Shown: piece by piece, positions 8,279 to 18,414 of the stretch
How the letters are laid out: the number at the start of each line of letters is the position of its first letter
Numbering within the stretch: the stretch's first letter is position 1
Assembly: GCA_025451275.1 (NCBI GenBank)
Contig: JANWKR010000066.1
Span: forward strand, 1 to 37,082
Origin: Steroidobacteraceae bacterium
GTDB taxonomy: Bacteria; Pseudomonadota; Gammaproteobacteria; Steroidobacterales; Steroidobacteraceae
Direction of reading: 5' to 3'
DNA length: 37,082 nucleotides
Made by a program: the position numbers and the translations under genes
The notes under the pieces: model-generated
Seen by the model: the letters and a program-made list of their open reading frames with translations, nothing else
What the model was told of the DNA's origin: nothing
Databases searched by the model: none

Positions 8279-9777
8279 GGCGGCGGTCCGTTCACGGAGG
8301 TGAAGAACGGCAGCGGCACCGCGCGCCGCGTGCAGCTCGCATCGAGGGCGGCGACGCTGGCGCGCGCCACGAACTGGGCCAGCACGCGATCCATGCACGG
8401 CGCGGTGAGCAGGCCGTGGCCGAAGCCGGCGAGAGTGAGCGTCAGCCCGTGCGGGAAGGAGCGCGCCGCCTCGCGCGCGAACTCCGGCGGCGTGGCCGGA
8501 TCGTCGCTGCCGGACAGGATCAGCGCCGGCACCGTGCTCGTCAGCGGCGCGTGCAGGTCGGCATCCACCGGGCCGTGCGGCCAGATGCGGCACACGGTGG
8601 CGAGCCCGTCGAGCTGGGCGGTGCCCATGTAGGTGGCGGCGAGGCGCGCCCGGTCGATGGCGCGCGTCTCCCAGAACGGCACGTCCTCGGCGCACACCAC
8701 GCTGTTGTGCATGCCGGTGGCGAGCGCCTCGCCGTAGGCGCGCTCGGCGAGCAGGAACTGCGCGGCGAGCGGCGCGTAGTCGGCATGCGCACCGGCATCG
8801 AGCAGCAGCGGCAGCAGCGCGGCGTATTCGGGCGTGTAGCTCAGCAGGCGCAGCACGCCCGCCAGCTGCTCCGGTCCGAACTCGAAGCTGACGCGCGCGC
8901 CCCCGGCCGGGTCGGGCACGCTCACCGGGGCCGCGCGCGCGGCGAGCGCGGCATGCACCGCGCGGTAGCTCACCGCCGGGTCGCCGAACGCGGCGCGGCA
9001 CGGCGCCTGGCCGGCGCAGCGCGCCAGGATGTCGGCGAGCGCGCGTTCGGCGTCCAGTGCCACGTGCGGTCCGAGCGCCGCACCGACGGGCACGACGCCA
9101 TCGAGGATCACGCTGCGCACGTGCTGCGGGAAGCGCCGCAGGTACTGCTGCGCGACGCGCGTGCCGTAGGAGGCGGCGTAGAGATTGATGCGCCCGTAGC
9201 CGAGCGCGGCGCGCACGCGCTCGAGGTCCGCGACCGCCAGGGCGGTGGTGTAGAGGGCGACGTCGGCGCGGGAGCTGAGCGCGGCCAGGCAGCGCTGCGT
9301 ACCGGCGGCGATGTCGGCGAGACTGGTGCGCGTGAGGCTGGCGGCGTCGTCCGTGCAGTCGAGCCGGTTCGAGCCGCCGGTGCCGCGCTGGTCGAGGAGC
9401 ACGACGTCGCGCTCGCGGCCGATGCGCGCAAACACCGATGCGACCGAGGCGTAGAACGAGGTGGCCGCAGCGCCCGGGCCGCCGGCGAGCACGAACACGG
9501 GATCGGGCGCGGCGCGGCGGCTGACGGCGGGCACCCGCGCCACGCGCAGGGCGATGTGCCGCCCGGCCGGCCGTGCCGGGTCTTCGGCCACCTCCAGCGT
9601 GCCGCACTGCGCGGGCAGCACGGTCAGCCGCAGCGGATGCTCGAGCTCACACGCGGCGAGGGTAAGCCCGGGCGCGCCGCACGCCGTTCCTGCGAGCCCG
9701 AGCAGCGCCAGGAGGCCCGCGACCAGGGGCCCGGGGGCGGGAAGCGCGGCTTTCGGTCTTGCCTGGAGCGGGGTCAC
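8275..9777 (-). CDS. Alpha/beta hydrolase, tripeptidyl/prolyl aminopeptidase-like, exported
   Basis: A 500-residue alpha/beta hydrolase. A hydrophobic N-terminus ([18 protein letters not shown]) indicates export, perhaps as a lipoprotein (GTAC). The oxyanion region is VFVLAGGPG, followed by [15 protein letters not shown], the nucleophile elbow YAASYGTR, the Asp in [12 protein letters not shown] and the His in GFGHGLL. This order matches proteobacterial homologues of the TAP/proline iminopeptidase group (abhydrolase 1 plus TAP-like C-terminus). It leads a three-gene operon and overlaps the ABC ATPase gene by 4 bp. The shared operon suggests it acts on or with the exporter's cargo, which is an inference. 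It is divergent from mnmG. Confidence 0.88.
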   Translation of the reverse strand: MTPLQARPKAALPAPGPLVAGLLALLGLAGTACGAPGLTLAACELEHPLRLTVLPAQCGTLEVAEDPARPAGRHIALRVARVPAVSRRAAPDPVFVLAGGPGAAATSFYASVASVFARIGRERDVVLLDQRGTGGSNRLDCTDDAASLTRTSLADIAAGTQRCLAALSSRADVALYTTALAVADLERVRAALGYGRINLYAASYGTRVAQQYLRRFPQHVRSVILDGVVPVGAALGPHVALDAERALADILARCAGQAPCRAAFGDPAVSYRAVHAALAARAAPVSVPDPAGGARVSFEFGPEQLAGVLRLLSYTPEYAALLPLLLDAGAHADYAPLAAQFLLAERAYGEALATGMHNSVVCAEDVPFWETRAIDRARLAATYMGTAQLDGLATVCRIWPHGPVDADLHAPLTSTVPALILSGSDDPATPPEFAREAARSFPHGLTLTLAGFGHGLLTAPCMDRVLAQFVARASVAALDASCTRRAVPLPFFTSVNGPPP

Positions 9778-9801
9778 GGCGCGGGAGGATAAGGCAAGCT
9801 C

Positions 9802-9829
9802 TTGTCCGCGCGCCTCCCCGCCCTACAAT
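9802..9829 (+). promoter_or_regulatory. Predicted sigma-70 promoter of mnmG
   Basis: A -35 hexamer TTGTCC (9802-9807) and a -10 hexamer TACAAT (9824-9829) are separated by 16 bp. The predicted transcription start lies about 25 nt ahead of the mnmG ATG at 9861. Matches are 4 of 6 and 5 of 6. It would drive the mnmG-pyrF-SBP operon. Confidence 0.55.
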
Positions 9830-9860
9830 ACGCGCCCGCGCGCCCGCGGCGCGGAACCAC

Positions 9861-11786
9861 ATGCCTGCCACCGACACCCGTGCCGCCCCTGCCCCGAACG
9901 CCTACGACGTCATCGTCGTCGGCGGCGGCCATGCCGGCACGGAGGCGGCGCTGGCCGCGGCGCGCATGGGCGCGCGCACCCTGCTCCTGACGCAGAGCAT
10001 CGAGACCCTCGGGGCGATGAGCTGCAACCCGGCCATCGGCGGCATCGGCAAGGGACACCTGGTGCGCGAGATCGACGCGCTCGGCGGCGCCATGGCGCGC
10101 GCCGCGGACGCCGCCGGCATCCAGTTCCGCACCCTCAACGCCAGCAAAGGGCCGGCGGTGCGCGCCACGCGCGCGCAGGCCGACCGGGCGCTGTACCGCC
10201 GGGCGATCCGCGGCCTCATCGAGAACCAGCCGCACCTGGCGCTGTTCCAGCAGGAGGTCGCCGATCTCGTGGTCGAGGGCGAGCGCGTGGCCGGGGTCGT
10301 CACCGTCACCGGCGTCACCTTCCGGGCCCCGGTGGTCGTGCTCACGGTGGGCACCTTCCTGGGCGGCCGCATCCACGTCGGGCTCGAACAGTACGCCGGC
10401 GGCCGCGCAGGCGACGCGCCCTCGAACCGCCTCGCGGCGCGGCTGCGCGAGCTGCCGCTCCGGGTCGCCCGCCTCAAGACCGGAACGCCCCCCAGGCTCG
10501 ATGGCCGCAGCCTCGACTGGTCGGTCATGACCGCCCAGCCCGGGGACGTGCCGACCCCGGTGTTCTCCTTCCTGGGCCGTGCAGCCGAGCATCCCCGCCA
10601 GGTCGATTGTTTCATTACGGCGACGAATGAGCGCACTCACGACATCATTCGCGCCGCCACGGACCGATCCCCCATGTTCACGGGCGTCATCGAAGGGGTG
10701 GGACCGCGCTACTGCCCCTCGGTCGAAGACAAGGTGGTGCGCTTCGCGGACAAGGCTTCGCACCAGATTTTCGTCGAGCCGGAAGGGCTGGATACCCACG
10801 AGGTGTATCCGAACGGCATCTCCACGAGCCTCCCTTACGAGGTGCAGTGCGAGTTCGTGCGCAGCATCCGCGGCTTCGAGCGTGCCCACCTGACGCGGCC
10901 CGGCTACGCGATCGAGTACGACTTCTTCGACCCGCGCGACCTCAAGACCTCGCTCGAGACGCGGGTCATCGCCGGCCTCTACTTCGCCGGCCAGATCAAC
11001 GGCACCACCGGCTACGAGGAAGCCGCCGCCCAGGGGCTCATCGCCGGCATCAATGCCGCGCTCGCGGTGCGGGGGCGCCCGCCCTGGACCCCCGGGCGTG
11101 GCGAGGCCTATCTCGGCGTGCTCATCGACGATCTGACCACGCGCGGCACGCGCGAGCCGTACCGCATGTTCACCAGCCGCGCCGAGCACCGCCTGCTGCT
11201 GCGCGAGGACAACGCCGACCTGCGCCTGACCCCGAAGGGGCGCGAGCTCGGGCTCGTGGACGCGGAGCGCTGGGGGCTGTTCGAGTCCAAGCGCGACGCG
11301 GCCGAGCGCGAGGTGGCGCGTCTGGCGGGGCTGCGGCTGAAGCCCGGCGACGTGCCGCCCGAGTGGGCGGCGCGCGTCCTCGGCGCCCCGCTGCCGCGCG
11401 AGCTGACGGCCTTCGAGCTGCTGCGCCGGCCCGAGGTGAGCTACGCGGCGCTCACCGAGCTCGCCGGCCCGCCGGACTGGCCGGAGCCGACCGACGAGCG
11501 CCTGCCGGCGCAGGTGCGCGCGCAGGTCGAGGTGCGCGCCAAGTACGCCGGCTACCTCGAGCGCCAGCAGGACGAGATCGAGCGCGCCCGGCGCCACGAG
11601 GAGACCCTGCTGCCGGGCGACCTGAACTACGGCGAGCTCGCCGGCCTCTCGCACGAGGTGCGGCAGAAGCTCGCCGAGGCCCGGCCCGCGACGCTGGGCC
11701 AGGCGGGGCGCCTGCCCGGGGTCACCCCGGCGGCGGTGTCGATCCTCCTGGTGCATCTCAAGAAGCGCGCGCACCGGGTGGCATGA
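9861..11786 (+). CDS. mnmG: tRNA uridine-5-carboxymethylaminomethyl modification enzyme MnmG (GidA)
   Basis: A 641-residue FAD protein that, with MnmE, installs the cmnm5 group on wobble U34 of certain tRNAs. The FAD-binding motif [12 protein letters not shown] lies at residues 19-30, followed by the family signatures [20 protein letters not shown] and [16 protein letters not shown]. Length is close to the 629 residues of E. coli MnmG. The start at 9861 places the nucleotide fold 15 residues from the N-terminus; the upstream in-frame ATG at 9759 lies before the promoter. Its stop overlaps the pyrF start (ATGA). In many gammaproteobacteria mnmG is followed by rsmG and parAB, which are absent here. 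mnmE is in the same window but convergent. Confidence 0.97.
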   Translation: MPATDTRAAPAPNAYDVIVVGGGHAGTEAALAAARMGARTLLLTQSIETLGAMSCNPAIGGIGKGHLVREIDALGGAMARAADAAGIQFRTLNASKGPAVRATRAQADRALYRRAIRGLIENQPHLALFQQEVADLVVEGERVAGVVTVTGVTFRAPVVVLTVGTFLGGRIHVGLEQYAGGRAGDAPSNRLAARLRELPLRVARLKTGTPPRLDGRSLDWSVMTAQPGDVPTPVFSFLGRAAEHPRQVDCFITATNERTHDIIRAATDRSPMFTGVIEGVGPRYCPSVEDKVVRFADKASHQIFVEPEGLDTHEVYPNGISTSLPYEVQCEFVRSIRGFERAHLTRPGYAIEYDFFDPRDLKTSLETRVIAGLYFAGQINGTTGYEEAAAQGLIAGINAALAVRGRPPWTPGRGEAYLGVLIDDLTTRGTREPYRMFTSRAEHRLLLREDNADLRLTPKGRELGLVDAERWGLFESKRDAAEREVARLAGLRLKPGDVPPEWAARVLGAPLPRELTAFELLRRPEVSYAALTELAGPPDWPEPTDERLPAQVRAQVEVRAKYAGYLERQQDEIERARRHEETLLPGDLNYGELAGLSHEVRQKLAEARPATLGQAGRLPGVTPAAVSILLVHLKKRAHRVA

Positions 11787-12607
11787 GCGCCTTCGTCGCC
11801 AAGCTCGCGCAGGCCTGGGAGCGCAACGACTCGCTGGTGTGCGTGGGCCTCGACCCGGAGATCGAGCGCTTCCCGGCGCACGTACTCGAGGACGCCTCGC
11901 CCATCTTCCAGTTCAACAAGGCCATCGTGGATGCCACGCGCGACCTGGTCTGCGCCTACAAGCCGCAGTTCGCGCACTACGCCGCCTACGAGGCCGAGGA
12001 CCAGCTCGAGCGCACCATCGAGTACATCCACCGCACCTGCCCCGACGTGCCGGTGATCCTCGACGCCAAGCGCGGCGACGTCGGCAACACGGCCGAGCGC
12101 TACGCCATCGAGGCGTTCGAGCGCTACGGGGCGGATGCGGTCACGGTCAATCCCTACCTCGGCGGCGATTCGCTCGAGCCGTTCCTCCGGCACGCCGACC
12201 GCGGCGTCATCGTCCTGTGCCGCACCTCCAACCCCGGGGCGCGCGAGCTGCAGGATCTCGACGTCGGCGGCCGCCCGCTCTACCAGGCGGTGGCCGAGCT
12301 CGCAGCAACGCGCTGGAACACGCGCGGCAACTGCCTGCTGGTGGTCGGCGCCACCTACCCGCGCGAGCTGGCCGAGGTGCGCGCCCTGGTCGGGGACATG
12401 CCGCTGCTGGTGCCGGGCGTCGGCGCCCAGGGGGGCGACGTGGCTCAGGCGGTGCGCAACGGACAGACCGCCGCCGGCACCGGACTTCTGGTGAGCTCCT
12501 CGCGTGCGATCCTGTACGCCTCGGGCGGCGCGGATTTCGCCGACGCCGCCCGCGCTGCGACGCAAGCCCTGCGCGCCACGATCAACCAGAGCCGCACCCG
12601 CCGATGA
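11783..12607 (+). CDS. pyrF: Orotidine 5'-phosphate decarboxylase, type 2
   Basis: A 274-residue enzyme catalysing the last step of UMP synthesis. The catalytic Asp-Lys-Asp cluster is in [18 protein letters not shown], preceded by [11 protein letters not shown] and followed by [15 protein letters not shown] and [12 protein letters not shown]. Length and these signatures match the longer type 2 (mycobacterial/myxobacterial-like) subfamily rather than the ~245-residue enterobacterial PyrF. ATG overlaps the mnmG stop and the pyrF stop overlaps the next ATG, so mnmG, pyrF and the binding-protein gene form one translationally coupled operon. Confidence 0.95.
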   Translation: MSAFVAKLAQAWERNDSLVCVGLDPEIERFPAHVLEDASPIFQFNKAIVDATRDLVCAYKPQFAHYAAYEAEDQLERTIEYIHRTCPDVPVILDAKRGDVGNTAERYAIEAFERYGADAVTVNPYLGGDSLEPFLRHADRGVIVLCRTSNPGARELQDLDVGGRPLYQAVAELAATRWNTRGNCLLVVGATYPRELAEVRALVGDMPLLVPGVGAQGGDVAQAVRNGQTAAGTGLLVSSSRAILYASGGADFADAARAATQALRATINQSRTRR

Positions 12608-14256
12608 GGCCGGCCACGCCGGCCGTACGCGCCTCCGCCCTGCCCGCCGGCCCCCTGGTGCTCGCGCTCGCCTGCGCGCTTGCGCTGAGCGGCGGCTGCG
12701 CGCGCTCACCCGCCCCGGGTGCGCCCGCCGCGCACGAGGCGGTGCTGGTGCGCGGCGGCGGCCCGGACCCCGACTCGCTCGATCCGCAGAAGGCGCGCGG
12801 CTTCGAGGCGCAGAGCATGCTGCGCGACCTGTGCGAGGGGCTGACCACACTCGATCGGCAGGCGGCGGTTGCCCCGGGAGTCGCGACCCGCTGGAGCGCG
12901 AGCGCCGACGGGCTCACCTGGCGCTTCGAGCTGCGTCCCACGGCACGCTGGTCGAACGGCGACCCCGTGACGGCGGCGGACTTCGTCGCCGCGCTGCGCC
13001 GCCTGGTGGACCCGGCCACGGGCTCGGGCTACGCGCAGTACGTCGACGTCATCGCCAACGCCTCCGACATCGTCGCCGGCCGCAAGCCCCCGGATGCCCT
13101 CGGCGTGGCCGCCCCCGATGCGGCGACGCTCGTCATCAGCCTCGCCACCGCCGCCCCGTACCTGCCGACGCTGCTGTCGCACCCAAGCACCTGCCCGGTG
13201 CACCGGCCGACGCTCGCCGCACACCCGGACGGGTTCGCGCGGCCCGGCCTCATGCTCTCCGACGGGGCGTTCGTGCTGAGCGAATGGGTGCAGGGCGGGT
13301 ACGTGCTGGCGCGGCGCAATCGCTACTACTGGAACGACGCCGCCACGCGGCTCGATGCGGTGAAGTACCTGCTGATCCCGGACGAGAACGCCGAGCTGGC
13401 GCGCTACCGCAGCGGCGAGCTGCAGGTGACCTTCGTGGTGCCGCGCGGCCAGTTCGACTGGATCAGGGCCCACCTCGGCGCCGAGCTGCACATCGCTCCG
13501 CAGCTGACGACCTACTACTACGGCTACAACCTGCGACGCGCGCCGTTCAAGGACGCCGCGAAGCTGCGCCGCGCGCTGTCGCTGGTCATCGACCGCGAGA
13601 AGCTCGCCACGCTCGTATTGCGCGTCGGCGAGCTGCCCGCCTACGGCTGGGTGCCGCCCGGGGTCGATCACTACGCGTCGCAGTCCTTCGACTACCGGGG
13701 CGTGCCCATGCCGCAGCGCATCGCCGAGGCGCAGCGGTTGTACCGCGAGGCCGGCTACTCGAGGCAGCACCCGCTCGCCTTCGAGCTGCGCTACAACGCC
13801 GGCGAGGTGCACACCAAGCTCGCGCTCGCCATCGCCTCGATGTGGAAGGAGGCGCTCGGTGCCGAGGTGCGCCTGACGCAGGTGGAGTTCAAGTCACTCC
13901 TGCAGGACATCGACCGGGGCGACGTCGACATGTTCCGCTCCAGCTGGGTGGGCGACTACAACGACGCCTATACGTTCGCGCAGTACCTGAAGAGCGACTT
14001 CGGCGTGAACCTGCCCCGCTATTCGAGCCCGCGCTACGACGCGCTGCTCGCGCAGGCCCAGCATCAGCCCGATCCGGACGCGCGCGCCGGGCTGCTGGAG
14101 GAAGCCGAGCGCACGGCCCTTGCCGACCACCCGCTCATCCCGATCTACTTCTACGTCAACAAGCACCTGGTGAAGCCGGAAGTTCAGGGCTGGTACGACA
14201 ACGTCATGAACGTCGTCTACAGCAAGGACCTGGCCCTCAGGGCGCCGGCGCACTAG
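12604..14256 (+). CDS. Peptide-type ABC substrate-binding protein (SBP_bac_5, OppA/MppA-like)
   Basis: A 550-residue extracytoplasmic solute-binding protein of family 5. The N-terminus is a signal sequence ending LALSGGC, a loose lipobox, so it is probably a lipoprotein. The family signature begins VRGGGPDPDSLDPQKARG and continues with WRFELRPTARWSNGDPVTA, the conserved segment for this family. OppA/MppA-type proteins deliver oligopeptides to an ABC importer, but no cognate permease or ATPase is in the window. It overlaps pyrF by ATGA. The segment LTTYYYGYNLRRAPFKD resembles the OppA subgroup of family 5. Ligand unknown. Confidence 0.9.
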   Translation: MRPATPAVRASALPAGPLVLALACALALSGGCARSPAPGAPAAHEAVLVRGGGPDPDSLDPQKARGFEAQSMLRDLCEGLTTLDRQAAVAPGVATRWSASADGLTWRFELRPTARWSNGDPVTAADFVAALRRLVDPATGSGYAQYVDVIANASDIVAGRKPPDALGVAAPDAATLVISLATAAPYLPTLLSHPSTCPVHRPTLAAHPDGFARPGLMLSDGAFVLSEWVQGGYVLARRNRYYWNDAATRLDAVKYLLIPDENAELARYRSGELQVTFVVPRGQFDWIRAHLGAELHIAPQLTTYYYGYNLRRAPFKDAAKLRRALSLVIDREKLATLVLRVGELPAYGWVPPGVDHYASQSFDYRGVPMPQRIAEAQRLYREAGYSRQHPLAFELRYNAGEVHTKLALAIASMWKEALGAEVRLTQVEFKSLLQDIDRGDVDMFRSSWVGDYNDAYTFAQYLKSDFGVNLPRYSSPRYDALLAQAQHQPDPDARAGLLEEAERTALADHPLIPIYFYVNKHLVKPEVQGWYDNVMNVVYSKDLALRAPAH

Positions 14257-14306
14257 TCGACCCGAGCGCGCGGCGACCGGGCGGCCGCCAAGACTGCGGT
14301 GCCGGC

Positions 14307-15662
14307 CTATTTCCCGATACAGAAGCCCGCGAAGATGCGCCCGAGCAGATCCTCGCTGGAGAACTCGCCGGTGATGCCGGCGAGCGCCTGCTGCGCGCCG
14401 CGCAGCTCCTCGGCGACCAGCTCGCCGGCGCGGCGCTCGGCGAGCTGACGCGCCGCCTCCTCGGTGTGGGCACGGGCGCGCGCCAGCGCATCGAGGTGCC
14501 GGCGCCGCGCGCTGATCATCCCGCCCTCGACGCTCTGGAAGCCCATGCAGTGCTTGAGGTGAGCGCGCAGCTCCGGCAGCCCGCTGCCGCTCAGGGCCGA
14601 CACGTACAGGCGCGGCGGCCCGGTGATGGTATCGGCGAGCGGCAGGCCGGCGGCGAGATCGCACTTGTTGAACACCAGTGTCACCGGCACCTCGGCCGGC
14701 AGCCGCGCGCGCTCCTCGCGCAACGCCGCCGCCCCCGGATCGAGCGCCGCGTCCACCACGAACAGCACGCGATCGGCGCGCAGCATCTCCGCCTGCGCAC
14801 GGCGCATGCCTTCCTCCTCGACCAGGTCGCCGCCGCTGCGCAGGCCCGCGGTGTCGAGCACGTGCAGCGGCATGCCGTCGATGGCGATGCGCTCGCGCAC
14901 CACGTCGCGGGTCGTGCCCGGGAGCGGCGTGACGATGGCGGCGTCGTAGCCGGCCAGCCGGTTGAGCAGGCTCGACTTGCCGGCGTTCGGGCGCCCGGCG
15001 ATCACCACCGTCATGCCCTCGCGCAGCAGGCGTCCCTGTCGCGCACTGTCGGATACCCCGTCGAAGTGCTCGCGCAGCACGCGGAAGCGCTCGCCGAGCT
15101 CGCGGTCGGCGAGGAAGTCGACTTCCTCCTCGGGGAAATCGATGGCCGCCTCGACGTAGGTGCGCAGCTCGATCACCGCCTCGGTCAGCCCGCGCACCAT
15201 GGCCGAGAACTCCCCCTGCAGCGAGCGCATGGCCGCGCGCATGGCCTCGCGCGAGCCGGCATCGATCAGGTCGGCCACCGCTTCCGCCTGCGCCAGATCC
15301 AGCTTGTCGTTGAGGAAGGCGCGCTGCGTGAACTCGCCCGGCGCGGCGCGGCGCGCCCCCAGCTCGAGCGCGCGCGCCACCAGTGCCTCCATCACCACCG
15401 GTCCGCCGTGGCCCTGCAGCTCGAGCACGTGCTCGCCGGTGTAGGAGTGCGGCGCCGGGAAGAACAGCACCAGGCCCGCATCGATGGGCTCGCCCTGCGC
15501 ATCGAGGAAACGCGCGAAGCGCGCCTGGCGCGCCGGCGGCAGCTCCCCGAGCATGACGGCGGCGAGCTCGGGGGTCTTGGGGCCGGAGACGCGCACGATG
15601 CCGATGCCCCCGCGCCCGGGGGGCGTCGCCGCGGCCACGATGGTATCGGTGTGCACGCTCAC
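14307..15662 (-). CDS. mnmE: tRNA modification GTPase MnmE (TrmE)
   Basis: A 451-residue GTPase, partner of MnmG in wobble-uridine modification. The N-terminal folate-binding domain starts DTIVAAATPPGRGGIGIVR. The G domain has G1 AGRPNAGKSSLLN, G2 TPLPGTTRD, G3 LDTAGLR and G4 NKCD. The C-terminus ends FCIGK, the conserved cysteine-containing tail. Length matches E. coli MnmE (454). In the usual origin order it directly follows yidC; here a VOC gene and an opposite-strand DUF3291 gene separate them. Its start is 92 nt from the divergent DUF3291 gene, so it probably has its own promoter. Confidence 0.97.
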   Translation of the reverse strand: MSVHTDTIVAAATPPGRGGIGIVRVSGPKTPELAAVMLGELPPARQARFARFLDAQGEPIDAGLVLFFPAPHSYTGEHVLELQGHGGPVVMEALVARALELGARRAAPGEFTQRAFLNDKLDLAQAEAVADLIDAGSREAMRAAMRSLQGEFSAMVRGLTEAVIELRTYVEAAIDFPEEEVDFLADRELGERFRVLREHFDGVSDSARQGRLLREGMTVVIAGRPNAGKSSLLNRLAGYDAAIVTPLPGTTRDVVRERIAIDGMPLHVLDTAGLRSGGDLVEEEGMRRAQAEMLRADRVLFVVDAALDPGAAALREERARLPAEVPVTLVFNKCDLAAGLPLADTITGPPRLYVSALSGSGLPELRAHLKHCMGFQSVEGGMISARRRHLDALARARAHTEEAARQLAERRAGELVAEELRGAQQALAGITGEFSSEDLLGRIFAGFCIGK

Positions 15663-15754
15663 GTTCCTGCGGCCAAGGCTAGCGCCGCAGCCGGTGTCGC
15701 GTCACCGGGCGCTTGGGTATCCTGTGCCGCACACACGCCTCCCGAGGAGCTGCC

Positions 15755-16255
15755 ATGTCCGCCTACGAGCTCGCCCAGCTCAACATCGGCATCATCAAGG
15801 GCCCGATGGACTCGCCCGTCATGGCGGATTTCGCCGCCAACCTCGACCGCGTCAACGCGCTCGCCGAAGCCGCGCCCGGCTTCGTGTGGCGCCTGCAGAC
15901 CGAGGACGGCAACGCCACCGCCATCCGCCCGTTCGACAACGAAAACATGCTGCTCAACATGTCGGTGTGGACCGATGCCGACAGCCTGCGCAAGTTCGTG
16001 TACCGCAGCGCGCACGCCGACATCCTGCGCCGCCGCCGCGAGTGGTTCGAGAAGATGAGCGAGGCGATCATGGTGTTGTGGTGGGTGCCGCGCGGCCACC
16101 GGCCGGTCGTGGCCGAGGCGGTCGAGCGGCTCGAGCTGCTGCGCCGCCACGGGCCACACGCGGCCGCCTTCACCTTCCGCGAGACCTACCCGCCTCCGGA
16201 TGCGCCCGCCACCGAGCAGCCGGGCGGGTTCGAGGACGAGTGTCCCGCCACCTGA
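15755..16255 (+). CDS. DUF3291 domain protein
   Basis: A 166-residue protein of the DUF3291 family, recognisable by YELAQLNIGIIKGPMDSPVM near the start, the FVWRLQTEDGNATAI segment and the MSVWTDADSLRKFVYRSAH block. The fold is ferredoxin-like, similar to small monooxygenases and dimeric alpha-beta barrels, but function is unknown. There is no signal peptide, so it is cytoplasmic. GAGG lies about 8 nt before the ATG at 15755. It is the only plus-strand gene within the otherwise minus-strand rpmH-to-mnmE block, and ends 10 bp from the convergent VOC gene. Confidence 0.85.
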   Translation: MSAYELAQLNIGIIKGPMDSPVMADFAANLDRVNALAEAAPGFVWRLQTEDGNATAIRPFDNENMLLNMSVWTDADSLRKFVYRSAHADILRRRREWFEKMSEAIMVLWWVPRGHRPVVAEAVERLELLRRHGPHAAAFTFRETYPPPDAPATEQPGGFEDECPAT

Positions 16256-16265
16256 TGCGGCACGG

Positions 16266-16646
16266 CTAGTCCCAGCGGCTGGCGTTCTTCGGGAATCCCG
16301 GACGCTGCACCCGCACCACGCAGAAGCGCTGCCCGCTCGGCGCCTGCATGACCACCCAGCGCTCCAGGCGCTCGGCGACCCGGGCGCCGAGGCGCTCGAG
16401 GCGCGCCACCTCGGCCGCGATGTCGTCGGTCTCGATGTCGAGGTGCACGCGCGACTCGTGGCTCACGCGCTGCAGCTGCACCAGGGGCTCATCGGGCGGG
16501 GTCGTGAGCATCACGTAGTTGCCACGCGTGCCGGGGTGGGCGCGGTCCACCTCGCGTCCGAGTGCCCGGGCCCAGAAGTGCGCGGCCGCCTCGAGGTCCG
16601 GGGTCTGGCAGTCGATCAGCAGGGCGCAGAGGCGCGAGTGGTGCAT
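16266..16646 (-). CDS. VOC family (glyoxalase/bleomycin-resistance-like) protein
   Basis: A 126-residue cytoplasmic protein with the VOC beta-alpha-beta-beta-beta pattern: LIDCQTPDLEAAAHFWARAL opening, VHLDIETDDIAAEVARLERLG in the middle and FCVVRVQRPGFP at the end. This shape is seen in actinobacterial and proteobacterial glyoxalase-like domain proteins of unknown substrate. The His in VHLD and the Gln in VQLQRV are candidate metal ligands. It starts 58 nt downstream of yidC on the same strand, so it may be read through from the rpmH-rnpA-yidD-yidC transcript. The substrate cannot be inferred. Confidence 0.82.
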   Translation of the reverse strand: MHHSRLCALLIDCQTPDLEAAAHFWARALGREVDRAHPGTRGNYVMLTTPPDEPLVQLQRVSHESRVHLDIETDDIAAEVARLERLGARVAERLERWVVMQAPSGQRFCVVRVQRPGFPKNASRWD

Positions 16647-16704
16647 GGCGGGCCCTTCCGTGGTGTGCAGGAGGCGAAATGGTGCCCTGCCGGCGTACGC
16701 CTCG

Positions 16705-18414
16705 CTAGCTGCGCTTCGCCACCAGCGCCCCGATGCGGCGGTTGATGTTCCACTGCTGGGCGATGGACAGGACGGTGTTGGTGACCCAGTAGAGCACCAG
16801 TCCCGCGGGGAAGAACGCGAACGTGGCCGACATCACCAGCGGCATGATCATGAACACCTTGGCCTGCACCGGATCCGGCGGCGTGGGGTTCAGCTTGTAC
16901 TGCACGAACATGGCCACGGCCATGATGAGCGGCAGGATGAACCACGGGTCGCGCGCCGACAGATCGTGGATCCAGAACGCAAACGGTGCCTGGCGCATCT
17001 CCACGCTCTCGAGCAGCACCCAGTAGAAGGCGAGGAACACCGGTATCTGGATGACGATCGGCAGGCAGCTGGCGAGCGGGTTGATCTTCTCGCGCTTGTA
17101 CAGCTCCATCATCGCGCGACCGAGCTTCTCGCGATCCTCGGCATAGGTGTCCTGCAGGTTCTTGATGCGTGGCTGCAGGGTCTTCATTTTCGCCATCGAG
17201 CGGCCGCTCGCTTCCGAGAGCGGATAGAACACCAGCTTCAGCAGGAAGGTGACCAGGATGATCGCCACGCCCCAGTTGCCGGTGAGCTTGTGCACGAAGC
17301 TGAGCGCCAGGAACAGCGGCCGCGCCAGGAACCACAGTCGCCCGTAGTCGGCCACGCGCCCGAGCTCGGGCGCGGTGGCATCGAGCTGCGCCTGCAGCTT
17401 CGGGCCGACGAACAGCGTGGTCTCGAAGGCGGCGTCCGCGCCCGGTGCCACGCTCTGCACCGGCCCGGTGGCCGACAGCAGGTACTGCTGCCCCTCGGCG
17501 CCCAGGCCGAAGTGCCACGGCGCCGCGCGCGGCGGCACGATGGCGCTGACGAAGTGGTGCTGCAGCGCCGCCACCCAGCCATCCTTGACGTCGATCGACA
17601 GATGGCTGTCATCCGCGCTGCCGGTGTCGAGCTTGCGGTACTTGCCGCCGTCCCAGAGCGCCGGCCCGTGGAAGGCGTAGCTCTCGACGTTGAAGTACGA
17701 GCGCTTGGTGGGCGGGTCGTTGCGCAGGATCTGCGCGTACGGCCGCGCCTCCCAGGCCGCCGCGCCGCCGTTGTGCACTTCGTACCTGACGCCGATCGCG
17801 TACTCGCCGCGCCGGAACGTGTACGTCTTGGTGACCGTCACCCCACCCTCGCTCCAGGTGAGCGGCACGGACAGCTCCCTGCCGCCGTCGAGCTGGTAGC
17901 TGTCGCGGGCGCTGCTGAAGGTGGCGAGATGCGTCGGGTAGGCGCCGCCGTCGGGACCGGTCAGGCCGGACTGCAACTCGTAGAGCGTCTCGGCGCTGTC
18001 CTCGTTCTCGAGACGCACGGGTGCCGACTCGCCCTTCACCTTCGGGTAAGCGGGCAGATCGACGCGCACCAGCGTGCCGCCGTGGGTGGAGATGTCGAGG
18101 TCGAGCACGTCGGTGCGCACGTGCACCAGCGGTGCCGGCGCACTGACCGAGGCGCCACCCGGAGCGGCCGCTGCCGCGGCCGGGGCGCTCGCGGCGGCCG
18201 CCGGGCCGGGTGCTGCCGAGGCGGCCGGGATGTGGTTACCGAGGTTGCTGGCCGGCGCGGCGGCGGGACTCGCGGCGCCTGCCGGGGCGGGAGCGGAAGC
18301 GACCTGCGGCGCCGGGCCATAGTCCTTCATCCACGCCTCGTAGTCGTAGAACAGCACCAGGGCGAGCGCCGCCCACAGGTAGAAGCGCACGTTGCCGAAG
18401 ACGTTAGTGTTCAT
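16705..18414 (-). CDS. yidC: Membrane protein insertase YidC
   Basis: A 569-residue inner-membrane insertase that works alone or with SecYEG. It has an N-terminal membrane anchor ([18 protein letters not shown]), an Ala/Pro-rich linker (about residues 35-95), the large periplasmic beta-sandwich typical of Gram-negative YidC, and a C-terminal five-helix core with [40 protein letters not shown] and [20 protein letters not shown]. The extended Ala/Pro linker explains the small excess over E. coli (548). Its start overlaps the yidD stop by 11 bp, indicating operon organisation with yidD and rnpA. Confidence 0.97.
   Translation of the reverse strand: MNTNVFGNVRFYLWAALALVLFYDYEAWMKDYGPAPQVASAPAPAGAASPAAAPASNLGNHIPAASAAPGPAAAASAPAAAAAAPGGASVSAPAPLVHVRTDVLDLDISTHGGTLVRVDLPAYPKVKGESAPVRLENEDSAETLYELQSGLTGPDGGAYPTHLATFSSARDSYQLDGGRELSVPLTWSEGGVTVTKTYTFRRGEYAIGVRYEVHNGGAAAWEARPYAQILRNDPPTKRSYFNVESYAFHGPALWDGGKYRKLDTGSADDSHLSIDVKDGWVAALQHHFVSAIVPPRAAPWHFGLGAEGQQYLLSATGPVQSVAPGADAAFETTLFVGPKLQAQLDATAPELGRVADYGRLWFLARPLFLALSFVHKLTGNWGVAIILVTFLLKLVFYPLSEASGRSMAKMKTLQPRIKNLQDTYAEDREKLGRAMMELYKREKINPLASCLPIVIQIPVFLAFYWVLLESVEMRQAPFAFWIHDLSARDPWFILPLIMAVAMFVQYKLNPTPPDPVQAKVFMIMPLVMSATFAFFPAGLVLYWVTNTVLSIAQQWNINRRIGALVAKRS

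Noticed and set aside
6230-9792. Very long plus-strand frames (800 and 508 codons) opposite the ABC and hydrolase genes
   Set aside because: Composition is typical of antisense frames in high-GC DNA, and the minus-strand genes have full motif sets.
12504-16058. A 1184-codon plus-strand frame across pyrF, SBP and mnmE
   Set aside because: It crosses three recognised genes in other frames and strands, is Arg/Ala-rich and has no domain.
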